Below are positions 55,282-63,213 of a DNA stretch of 64,000 nt, piece by piece. The translations under genes were made by a program, and so were the position numbers. Source of the DNA: an uncultured Lachnospiraceae bacterium. GTDB lineage: Bacteria > Bacillota > Clostridia > Lachnospirales > Lachnospiraceae. The stretch is taken from assembly GCA_947172705.1 (NCBI GenBank), contig CAMWCA010000009.1, positions 1 through 64,000 on the forward strand. Reading direction: 5' to 3'. Each line of letters starts with the position of its first letter. The first letter of the stretch is position 1. Under the pieces are notes generated by a model. The model worked only from the letters and a program-made list of their open reading frames with translations, searched no databases and was not told the DNA's origin.

Positions 55282-56460
55282 CTATTTTATTGACTCTAGC
55301 ATTTCCAGCAAAATACTTTTAAATGAAAATACCAATACCTCACTGTTTTTTTCCTCAATTTGCTTTTTTATAGATTCAAAAGCAGATTGCGCAGTAACAA
55401 TTACAATATTTACCTGTTTCATGTAATCTTCCACCTGTGTATCTTCCAAAGAAAATACAGGCATATTGCATATAATCTTTTTAGCTTGTCGATCCATCGC
55501 AAATACGGCTTCTATGTCGCTGCCTGATAGCATGTCGTATAGCCGGCTTCCAATTGAACCCATTCCGTAAATTCCGATTTTAAAATATCTCCTCTCACGT
55601 AAGAAATCAGCAACTTTATAATTTCTGCTCTCAAGATACATCCAATAATCATAGGTAGTTATAATATCTGTATATCGAAACGAAGACACGCATGCGGCTT
55701 CTCTATTCCCAATCATTTCTTTTTCCGCATGATCCAGTAAATTGCTTTCCGATAATATTTCCGCCACTTCGTGAATAGATTCTACCATGGATAACATGTC
55801 ATTTGAAGCATTACTGCCGTGATCAACATGGGTATATATTTTTTCTTCGTTCAATACAAATTCTTTTCCATCCCTTAGCATTAACATCCATAAAAAATAG
55901 TCGTCTGCGCCGTTTTCCTTTAATCTGCTTTGATACCACAAGGAAGGAATAGCGCCTTTTTTGAGCATAACCTGTCCTGGCGAATAGATTGGATTGCCTG
56001 TTGCAATATAACAGGATAAATCTTTTACGCATTTTTGCTCATTATAATCCGCATAAATGTAATGACTGACAGGTTTGCAGAAGGGGTTGCTATAGCCATT
56101 ACAGACAACCGCATCAGCATCGCCGATACATGATTTCTGTTTTACCAAATAATCATCCGTAATCCAATCGTCCTGGTCAAGAAAGACGATCCATTCCCCC
56201 TGTGCATGTTCAAGCCCATACACGCGGGCACCATGAATTCCCTGATTTTTCCCGGAATTCAAAACCTCCAGGCGAAATCCAACTGCTGTAAAATCCTTTA
56301 CCGAAAGCGGCTCTTCTGGAAAGTCGTTTACCAGTAGCAATTCACATTCTAAATGCTGCGCATTTAAATGAATTGCATTTTTTCTGACTTTGTCAAGCCA
56401 ATATGGAATATACTGACTTCCTTTATAGATTGGGATAACAATGGAGATATCTACTTTCAT
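55282..56460 (-). CDS. GT2 glycosyltransferase with C-terminal Rossmann module
   Basis: 392 residues. GT-A at 1-220 with ISIVIPIYKGSQYIPYWLDK, LLVNDFP, IHGARVYGLEHAQGEW and FLDQDDW (DxD). Module at 294-392 (KIGIYGMGSIGSR, FAMDRQ). The linker YDYWMYLESRNYKVADFLRE is like those of the genes at 49570 and 51201. Its start overlaps the upstream epimerase stop by four bases. Confidence 0.89.
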   Translation of the reverse strand: MKVDISIVIPIYKGSQYIPYWLDKVRKNAIHLNAQHLECELLLVNDFPEEPLSVKDFTAVGFRLEVLNSGKNQGIHGARVYGLEHAQGEWIVFLDQDDWITDDYLVKQKSCIGDADAVVCNGYSNPFCKPVSHYIYADYNEQKCVKDLSCYIATGNPIYSPGQVMLKKGAIPSLWYQSRLKENGADDYFLWMLMLRDGKEFVLNEEKIYTHVDHGSNASNDMLSMVESIHEVAEILSESNLLDHAEKEMIGNREAACVSSFRYTDIITTYDYWMYLESRNYKVADFLRERRYFKIGIYGMGSIGSRLYDMLSGSDIEAVFAMDRQAKKIICNMPVFSLEDTQVEDYMKQVNIVIVTAQSAFESIKKQIEEKNSEVLVFSFKSILLEMLESIK

Positions 56461-57374
56461 ACTTCAAATCCTATCTGCTGCTCTCTCAGCCTCTTTATAT
56501 ACATTTCAATCCCCTGCTCCACTGTCAATTTACTATACCATCCACACTCTCTTCCAATTAAAGAAACATCTAAATGCGATTCCTGTAAATCACACTTCCG
56601 CTTTTCCCCATATACGATCTGCGCCCGCTTTCCCACCACAGATTCTATCTGCTCTATGATCTCTTGTGTGGAATAACTGTTTCCAGTTCCCACGTTAAAA
56701 ATACGATGCTCTCCCCGATAGGAATACACTGCCTCTATTGCATCAATCACTTCATCAATGTATATGTAATCTCTACGGTTTTCTCCTGTTCCCCATATCT
56801 CTATTGGTTCTCCTTTTATAATTTTTTCTGTAAAAATTGGGATAATACCCTGACGTTTTTTCTTATTAATTTCCAAGCCATATGGATTACCCATCCGCAG
56901 TACATATCCCTGAATACCGTCATATTTTTCATATAAATGTAAACAACTCTCTATCCATGCTTTTTGAGCCGCGTATACACATTCCGGAGAAACCCTGTCT
57001 TTCTCCCTTGCGGGTTTTATGCATTCTCCATAAATCGTTCCGCCTGAGGAAATAAAAAATATTCTTTTTACCCCCTTTTTTCTCATAGCATCCAACAGCC
57101 GAACCGTTGGCAGAAGGTTTTCTTCTATATCTGTCAAAAGACCATCCGTCCCGTCAAAGGGAGTGGAAGACGATATAAAGTGAAATACTGCATCTACCCC
57201 TTCCAGCATTTCTTCAAAATCTATATGTTGGAAATTTCCCATTACCAGTTCTATATTTTCTTTCTCTGTTCCATGCTTCCAGGCTCTGTCAAATACCCTG
57301 ATTCTTTCTCTCCGCGCCAATCGCTTTACCAGGTTATAGCCAATAAATCCATTTCCACCTAATACCAATATCAT
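56457..57374 (-). CDS. NAD-dependent epimerase/dehydratase (extended SDR)
   Basis: 305 residues. NAD-binding MILVLGGNGFIGYNLVKRL, then FFISSGGTIYG and the catalytic YxxxK in VYAAQKAWIE, then RMGNPYG and the late FNVGTGNSYSTQEII. The family includes UDP-glucose 4-epimerases and related sugar-nucleotide enzymes. It is likely to make a donor sugar for the operon. Exact substrate not readable from sequence. Confidence 0.92.
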   Translation of the reverse strand: MILVLGGNGFIGYNLVKRLARRERIRVFDRAWKHGTEKENIELVMGNFQHIDFEEMLEGVDAVFHFISSSTPFDGTDGLLTDIEENLLPTVRLLDAMRKKGVKRIFFISSGGTIYGECIKPAREKDRVSPECVYAAQKAWIESCLHLYEKYDGIQGYVLRMGNPYGLEINKKKRQGIIPIFTEKIIKGEPIEIWGTGENRRDYIYIDEVIDAIEAVYSYRGEHRIFNVGTGNSYSTQEIIEQIESVVGKRAQIVYGEKRKCDLQESHLDVSLIGRECGWYSKLTVEQGIEMYIKRLREQQIGFEV

Positions 57375-58808
57375 CTATATTCCTTCTACCTTCTGTAAAG
57401 ATTTCAATTCTTTCTGTATATTTGCAATATATTTGTCCAGCCTACACTTTTCATGCACTATGTTCATACATTTGTGTCCATATTCCGCAAGCATATTTCG
57501 ATCCTGATCCAGGCTTGCAATGTACTCCGCTATTTTTTCCAAATCCCCTACATCTGCGATCAGCCCATTTATACCAGATTCTATAAAGTCATCTACACCG
57601 CTCACATTCGTGACCACCGGCACGCAACCGCTTGCCATAGCTTCCAGCATAGTAAGGCTTGTTCCCTCATATTCTGAAAAATTTAAGTATATATCCTGGC
57701 AATCCAAAAAGTCCGTCAGTTCTGTTTTTGTTAATTTCCCATGTAATTTGACTTTTTGATGTAAACAATTTTTTTCTATGTATTCTTCTATTTCCTTTTC
57801 GCATGAACCGTCTCCTGCTATATTTAATACATAATGAACCTTTCTTGATTCTAAATCTGCAAGCAGCCACGGAATTAAATCTGCACGTTTCTGCTCTTTT
57901 TCAAGCCTGCAGGGATAACCAATTTTTACAGGTTCCGTCTCCTCCGTGCTGTACCTTCTGTTAACAACTCTGATTTTCTCAATAAAGGGAGAAATATGGC
58001 ACACCTTTTCCCTTTTTATTCCACAGCGTTCCATCAAATTTCTCTGAATTTTACTGCTGATGCAAACATACTTATCCGTCATTTCTTCCCATGCCTGCCA
58101 CTCTCCGTAAGAATCATCATTTAAAACGCTGGAAATGATGAAAACCTCTTCCGGATATGTATATTTTATGGTAGCAGCTGCCCACAGCAATTCTGAATTC
58201 CAAACATTGAAAAGTATAAACGGCTTTATATGCATAAGCATTTGTACCAGTTCCTGATAGATCTGATAATTGTTTTTCTCTTCCGTATCTATATGTATGA
58301 TGTTTTTATCAAGTCTTTCTACATATGGCTGTCTCTTGTTTTCAATTACAAACACTTTATTGCCTTGTTCAATGAATGCTGATGCAACAACATGACACCA
58401 GTCCTCTGCCCCGCCCCAGTTACCATAGAAATTATCAATTACGATACATCCGTCAGCCGATGCTTTTGGGGTTGTATTTACCTGCTGGTCAAAACCTGCC
58501 ATTGCAGTATCCATCAAAATCTGGTTATAACATTTCAAAATCTGACAAAAGGAAACAACTTGCTCTGCCAGCCCCATCTCCTCAAGCTGTTTTACAATTT
58601 CTTCCCTTGCAGCGCAGGCTATCAAAATATAAGGATTTAATGCCTGCCCCAGCGCATCCGGAGAGCATATTTTTTTGTCAAAAAACCGGGTTCCCCATTT
58701 GCTTTTATTATTATCAACATATCCTTCTATTTCTACAGGCAGCTGCTTTAAAACCTGCGTATATTTTTTTGCTATTTTCCCCGTTCCAAATAAAAATAAT
58801 TTTTCCAT
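57375..58808 (-). CDS. Rossmann module plus GT4 glycosyltransferase
   Basis: 477 residues. Module at 1-95 (KLFLFGTGKIAKK, GYVDNN). GT4 domain at about 120-465: CIVIDNFYGNWGGAEDW at its entry, IGYPCRLEKEQKRADLI, SEYEGTSLTMLEAMASG (ExxxxxxxE) and ESGINGLIADVGD. Directly abuts the epimerase start (no gap). Confidence 0.9.
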   Translation of the reverse strand: MEKLFLFGTGKIAKKYTQVLKQLPVEIEGYVDNNKSKWGTRFFDKKICSPDALGQALNPYILIACAAREEIVKQLEEMGLAEQVVSFCQILKCYNQILMDTAMAGFDQQVNTTPKASADGCIVIDNFYGNWGGAEDWCHVVASAFIEQGNKVFVIENKRQPYVERLDKNIIHIDTEEKNNYQIYQELVQMLMHIKPFILFNVWNSELLWAAATIKYTYPEEVFIISSVLNDDSYGEWQAWEEMTDKYVCISSKIQRNLMERCGIKREKVCHISPFIEKIRVVNRRYSTEETEPVKIGYPCRLEKEQKRADLIPWLLADLESRKVHYVLNIAGDGSCEKEIEEYIEKNCLHQKVKLHGKLTKTELTDFLDCQDIYLNFSEYEGTSLTMLEAMASGCVPVVTNVSGVDDFIESGINGLIADVGDLEKIAEYIASLDQDRNMLAEYGHKCMNIVHEKCRLDKYIANIQKELKSLQKVEGI

Positions 58809-58828
58809 CCTTTTGCCCCTGCATATAA

Positions 58829-60007
58829 CTACAAAGCTTTTGCCTGCTCCGCTACCGGTATCGGATATTCAACTGCTTCTGAACCACGGCAATGTCCACA
58901 CATATCCAAATATCCCTTTTCGGAATATCCCATGTTAAATTCAAAAAAAACTTTTTTGTTTTCTATATTTTTCAAATTCAGGTAGTCTTCTTTCCCAACG
59001 TTAAAACCAAGATTTTCTGCTACGCTCCTTGCCATCACACAATAATAATATTTGTTCCCTCTTATTTCCCTGCACGGCGTTTTACAGGAATCAAAGACTC
59101 TTGTAATCTCCTCCTGGTCTTCCCTGCATACAGTCTCAAATCCATAATCCATCCACTGCCTCTCCGGGCTTCCCATACTATATTGCACACCGCTGTCTTC
59201 CAAAACCTTCTGCAATTGCTCATACTTTTCCGGCAGCCATTTTATTGTGCTTGAATAATTGGAAATTCGAAACAAAACATGATACTTCCTGCACATCTCC
59301 AAAACTTTTTTTTCAGGTATAATCGTTCCATTCGATGTGATAGAAAAAAGCACCATCTTATCACGATATTTTTCACCTATATATTGAATTACATCATCTA
59401 ATTTCCGGTATAATAACGGTTCTCCTCCAATTAGTACAAACTCTCTGACACAATCAACATATTTGAAAAAGTAATCTGCACTGTCATACACTTCTTCTAT
59501 ACTCAAATCCTTACTGTCTGCACCAACCGCATAACACCCATGGGCGCAATTCCTGCATTTCAATGTACATCTTTCTGTCAGAGATATTTGCGTTATATCA
59601 GTATATAACATGCCAAATTTGTAAAAAGATAAAATGGGAAAAATATACGTTGTAAAATCTTCATAATGAAAAAAGTCTATTCCTTTGCTTAATCCCAGAT
59701 CCGTTAATTGATCTTCGATTTCATTTCCTCTATTTCCTGCAACGGTGACAACGATCCATCCTCGGTTCTGTTTTTTCAAATATTGTTCCACCGATAGCAC
59801 ATGTTCATCCAGCAATTTCTCCTTTTGCTTTTCCGGATTATTATCGATAAATCCTCCCAAAACATGATATCTTTCCATTGCAAGTCCAATTTCATACCCT
59901 ATTTTACCTGCTCCAAACAAATATACCTTCTCCCCATGATCTTTAAAACCCTGTATTATCTTTTCTGCATCAGAGTCAAATTCATGACCTTTATTTTCCC
60001 ATTTCAT
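58829..60007 (-). CDS. Rossmann module plus radical SAM enzyme
   Basis: 392 residues. Residues 1-25 are a polar lead; 26-118 are the Rossmann module (KVYLFGAGKIGYE, GFIDNN). Residues 137-380 are a radical SAM domain: Cys at 147, 151 and 154 (CTLKCRNC), GGEP at 194-197, and a Cys-bearing C-terminal part (CKTPC, YYYCVMA, MCGHC) like a partial SPASM or auxiliary-cluster region. Reaction unknown; it might oxidise or deoxygenate a sugar on the carrier. Fusion to the same module as its GT neighbours is notable. Confidence 0.88.
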   Translation of the reverse strand: MKWENKGHEFDSDAEKIIQGFKDHGEKVYLFGAGKIGYEIGLAMERYHVLGGFIDNNPEKQKEKLLDEHVLSVEQYLKKQNRGWIVVTVAGNRGNEIEDQLTDLGLSKGIDFFHYEDFTTYIFPILSFYKFGMLYTDITQISLTERCTLKCRNCAHGCYAVGADSKDLSIEEVYDSADYFFKYVDCVREFVLIGGEPLLYRKLDDVIQYIGEKYRDKMVLFSITSNGTIIPEKKVLEMCRKYHVLFRISNYSSTIKWLPEKYEQLQKVLEDSGVQYSMGSPERQWMDYGFETVCREDQEEITRVFDSCKTPCREIRGNKYYYCVMARSVAENLGFNVGKEDYLNLKNIENKKVFFEFNMGYSEKGYLDMCGHCRGSEAVEYPIPVAEQAKAL

Positions 60008-60047
60008 AAATTTTCTTCTCCCTACCTACAATATATTTCATGCCCTG

Positions 60048-61202
60048 TTACAGCATAATGATCTTTGATACTTCAACTCCTGTTTTTATCAGATTATCTT
60101 TAATCGCAACAGCGGTTTCTCTTCCGTAAACAGCAATTAATATACAATCATATTCCACTTTTTCCATTGACTCTATGGACTGAATTTCCTTCTTATGATA
60201 TAAGTGGTAATTTTGGTCCACCCAACATGCAATCTGGCAAAAATGGGTTTTCTCCAACTGACGTTGAAATGTCTGCCCCACCTCTCCTGCCCCATAGAGT
60301 ACCAGCCTGCATCCTTTCTCAATTTTGTCAAATGGGAATAGATATCTCTCCTCAAAAACCAAGTCTCCATATTTGATCTTTTCAAGCTTTACAGAATACA
60401 TATAAAAATAATCCAGCTGTCTTAATAACACCTCTCCATAATTACAACTTGAAAACTTTTCATATAAGTAATGATACAATCGATATAACTTTTCAAAATA
60501 CTGTACATCCTGATAGTATGGCGGAATCACATTACGTTTTCGCATTCTATGATAGTAGAAACATTCCTCCATAATTGTAATCCTGTTACATTCCAAAAAA
60601 AGAGGATACAGCACTGCAATATCTTCTCCATAATGAATGTCCAGACCAGACACATTATTTAAATGCTTTTGAAGCAGTTCTTTCCGAAAAATTTTGGAGC
60701 AGAGGCTTGGGTCCAGTCCGTATGTACAACTCTCCGAATTCCAAAACAATTGAGGAATCATTTCTTTTTCTATATCTGTTTTCTGATAAACACCTTCTTT
60801 AAAAATACAGGCAGAACGATAAACATCGTTTTCTCCCCGATATCTGAATATGCCAAAACATACCATATCCGTTTCTTTTAACATCTGGCGGTCCATAATC
60901 ATCTGATACAAGTTTTTATCCAGCCAGTCATCACCATCCACAAATGTTACATACTCTGCTGTAACATGTTCTACTCCATGCAGACGTGCTAAAATAGGTC
61001 CCTGCCTCTTCTGATGTATGACCTTAATCCGTCTGTCGCTATCAGCTATCCTGTCACAAACAGCCCCACTGGAATCCGTCGATCCATCATCCACCACTAC
61101 CAGTTCAATTTCCTGATAGGTCTGTTGCAATATACTGCTTAAACAACATTCTATGTACTGTTCTAAGTTAAAAACAGTCACTACCACTCCTATTTTACAC
61201 AT
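60048..61202 (-). CDS. GT2 glycosyltransferase with C-terminal Rossmann module
   Basis: 384 residues. GT-A at 1-215: IGVVVTVFNLEQYIECCLSS, LVVDDGSTDSSGAVCD, ARLHGVEHVTAEYVTFVDGDDW. Module at 298-384 (RLVLYGAGEVGQTF, CWVDQN), ending at the C-terminus. Same layout as the genes at 48239 and 55282. Confidence 0.89.
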   Translation of the reverse strand: MCKIGVVVTVFNLEQYIECCLSSILQQTYQEIELVVVDDGSTDSSGAVCDRIADSDRRIKVIHQKRQGPILARLHGVEHVTAEYVTFVDGDDWLDKNLYQMIMDRQMLKETDMVCFGIFRYRGENDVYRSACIFKEGVYQKTDIEKEMIPQLFWNSESCTYGLDPSLCSKIFRKELLQKHLNNVSGLDIHYGEDIAVLYPLFLECNRITIMEECFYYHRMRKRNVIPPYYQDVQYFEKLYRLYHYLYEKFSSCNYGEVLLRQLDYFYMYSVKLEKIKYGDLVFEERYLFPFDKIEKGCRLVLYGAGEVGQTFQRQLEKTHFCQIACWVDQNYHLYHKKEIQSIESMEKVEYDCILIAVYGRETAVAIKDNLIKTGVEVSKIIML

Positions 61203-61254
61203 ACATTATTCTCCATATATCTATGCTCTCAGCATCCATGCGATTGCCGATCAT

Positions 61255-62331
61255 TTACAGCAGTGTTTCAGGATCGACTGCATATAAAACCGTATCTCCC
61301 CAGTTCAAAGTATAATGCCCCAAATAGAAACGATAATTTGCATTCAATTTCAAAATAGCCAATGGGATTCTCCATATATCCGTTTTTTTATGATAAATAC
61401 ATATTGCTAAAACAGGCTTGCATCTTTTAATTGTTTCTGCACCGCCAATGAGCGCCTCTTCCTCATATCCCTCAATATCCATTTTGATAAATCCAACTGC
61501 TTTTTCTCCTGCCATGTGATCGATCGTATCTATCTCTACCAATACATCTCCCTCTTCTGAGAAACGTGCTCCTTCTCCTCCTTCCACAAAAAAACGCTTC
61601 TCCCTTTTCTTTCCTACCCCCTGATTTAATAAGAGAATATTGTGATATGGTTCTAACTTTTTTTTACAGACTGCAAAATTTTCTTTATCCGGTTCTACCG
61701 CATATACACTCCCTTTTTCTCCAAAAAAATTTAAAGCCCTCACTGCATCGATTCCGTCATAGCATCCCAAATCCATAAATATCTGGTTCTCCATGGGATA
61801 TTTTTTCAGCCACTCGGGTTCAAAATATCTGTTTTCCCACGATTGCTCGTATAGAAATTCAAAAATAATTATCTTATCTTCTGGCACTCTCTTTTCTTTG
61901 ATCAATAGCTCTCTTATTTTTTCATAACCACATTTATTGGAGATTACAATCGATGTCCCTGTAATATATTCATAATCACAAAATTTTTGCACCGGATATC
62001 CTTCATATGTACCTTCTCTGTTTGCATCAATAAATCCCTGCCATTCTTTATCAGGGAAACTTTCAATCAATGTTCTTCCTCTTTTTCCAGCGCCATATAT
62101 ATATATTCTCCCTTGGAGCAATTCATCTGTTTTTTTCCCAATTGATGTATTCAATACGATCCTTCTTATGTACTCATAATCTCCCGTAAATGAATACATA
62201 AGACGATTTTCAAAAATACGCCTTGACTCTTCATCCTCCATTTTCTCGTAAATACTCTTAATCTCTTCTGATGAAACCCTCTCTTTTTTATCTGCTTCCA
62301 AATCACAGGGAAAATATTCTCTAAATACCAT
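61255..62331 (-). CDS. Rossmann module plus FkbM-family methyltransferase with extra N-terminus
   Basis: 358 residues. Residues 1-72 are a helical lead not found in the other FkbM genes. About 74-165: module (RIYIYGAGKRGRT, GFIDAN). About 185-350: FkbM domain (IFMDLGCYDGID, YAVEPDKEN, IKMDIEGYE, ICIYHKKTDIWRIP). The tail is nearly the same as that of the 44845 protein. ATG 62331 is preferred: AAGG precedes it, and the earlier ATG lies within the end of the upstream gene. Confidence 0.9.
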   Translation of the reverse strand: MVFREYFPCDLEADKKERVSSEEIKSIYEKMEDEESRRIFENRLMYSFTGDYEYIRRIVLNTSIGKKTDELLQGRIYIYGAGKRGRTLIESFPDKEWQGFIDANREGTYEGYPVQKFCDYEYITGTSIVISNKCGYEKIRELLIKEKRVPEDKIIIFEFLYEQSWENRYFEPEWLKKYPMENQIFMDLGCYDGIDAVRALNFFGEKGSVYAVEPDKENFAVCKKKLEPYHNILLLNQGVGKKREKRFFVEGGEGARFSEEGDVLVEIDTIDHMAGEKAVGFIKMDIEGYEEEALIGGAETIKRCKPVLAICIYHKKTDIWRIPLAILKLNANYRFYLGHYTLNWGDTVLYAVDPETLL

Positions 62332-62335
62332 TTTT

Positions 62336-63205
62336 CTACCTTCCATATTTATTCCAAAAGACCTTACGCACCCGTTTTCTTGCTATCCATTCTTTAAATG
62401 AATAACATATATACTTCAAATCAATAACTTCTAAATCCTGGCATCTATTATATGTGTGAATCCCTATATACTTTCTTTGCTTTCCCTCTACTAATATATC
62501 TTCCGGATACACATTTCTGACCCTATGCTCCTGGTATTCAGGAAACAATGAATCAACTTCACTAAAAACCAGTCCTTCTCCATAACCATTGGCAGAATTC
62601 TGTGATACTCTGATCAATTTGCCATTTTCTTCAATAAAATTTCCTGCCGGACGGGCAATGCTCTTATCATTTGTGATAACATGCATATCCGAAACTTTAC
62701 AATCTTTTATTTTATATTGCAGCAAGAACCCGCCATACTGATTAAACGATGGCTGAAAGGTAAATAAATATTCTTGCCCTTCCCTTTTTAAGAAAGTCGT
62801 GTCCACATATTTTCTATTCTCCAGTAGAGAAACCACTTTCTCCCAATGGTCTGGGAACGCTATCAGCTTATATACTCCTACTTCCTCTTTCTGATAACTT
62901 TCCGGGCACATATACAAATTGTCTTCATATACAAAAACATTGGGATAAGATAAATGCCAATGCTTATCCATTGTTACCGTCCACGACCCAAATCGTCCAT
63001 TTTCATAAGTACAATATCCAATCACACCATTTCTTTCGGATTTGTAAAGAAATATCTCCGCAAATAAATATATTGTATGATGAAATTCCACAAGAAAGGG
63101 ATCTGCGCACCAGCCATAGGGCGGATTGGGAATCAAACGGAATTTTTCTTCCCCTGCTCTGCGATATGCAATTTCCCATCGATTAAACCTGAATTTATTC
63201 AACAT
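62336..63205 (-). CDS. GINT1-N-like five-bladed beta-propeller protein
   Basis: 289 residues, rich in aromatic beta-strand repeats: NPPYGWCADPFLVEFHHTIYLFAE, SYPNVFVYEDNLYMCPES, RPAGNFIEENGKLIRVSQNS. This resembles the N-terminal domain of glucosamine inositolphosphorylceramide transferase and GH43-like propellers. No module. It may bind or transfer a sugar. Assignment rests on sequence pattern only. Confidence 0.65.
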   Translation of the reverse strand: MLNKFRFNRWEIAYRRAGEEKFRLIPNPPYGWCADPFLVEFHHTIYLFAEIFLYKSERNGVIGYCTYENGRFGSWTVTMDKHWHLSYPNVFVYEDNLYMCPESYQKEEVGVYKLIAFPDHWEKVVSLLENRKYVDTTFLKREGQEYLFTFQPSFNQYGGFLLQYKIKDCKVSDMHVITNDKSIARPAGNFIEENGKLIRVSQNSANGYGEGLVFSEVDSLFPEYQEHRVRNVYPEDILVEGKQRKYIGIHTYNRCQDLEVIDLKYICYSFKEWIARKRVRKVFWNKYGR

Positions 63206-63213
63206 GGTATGCT

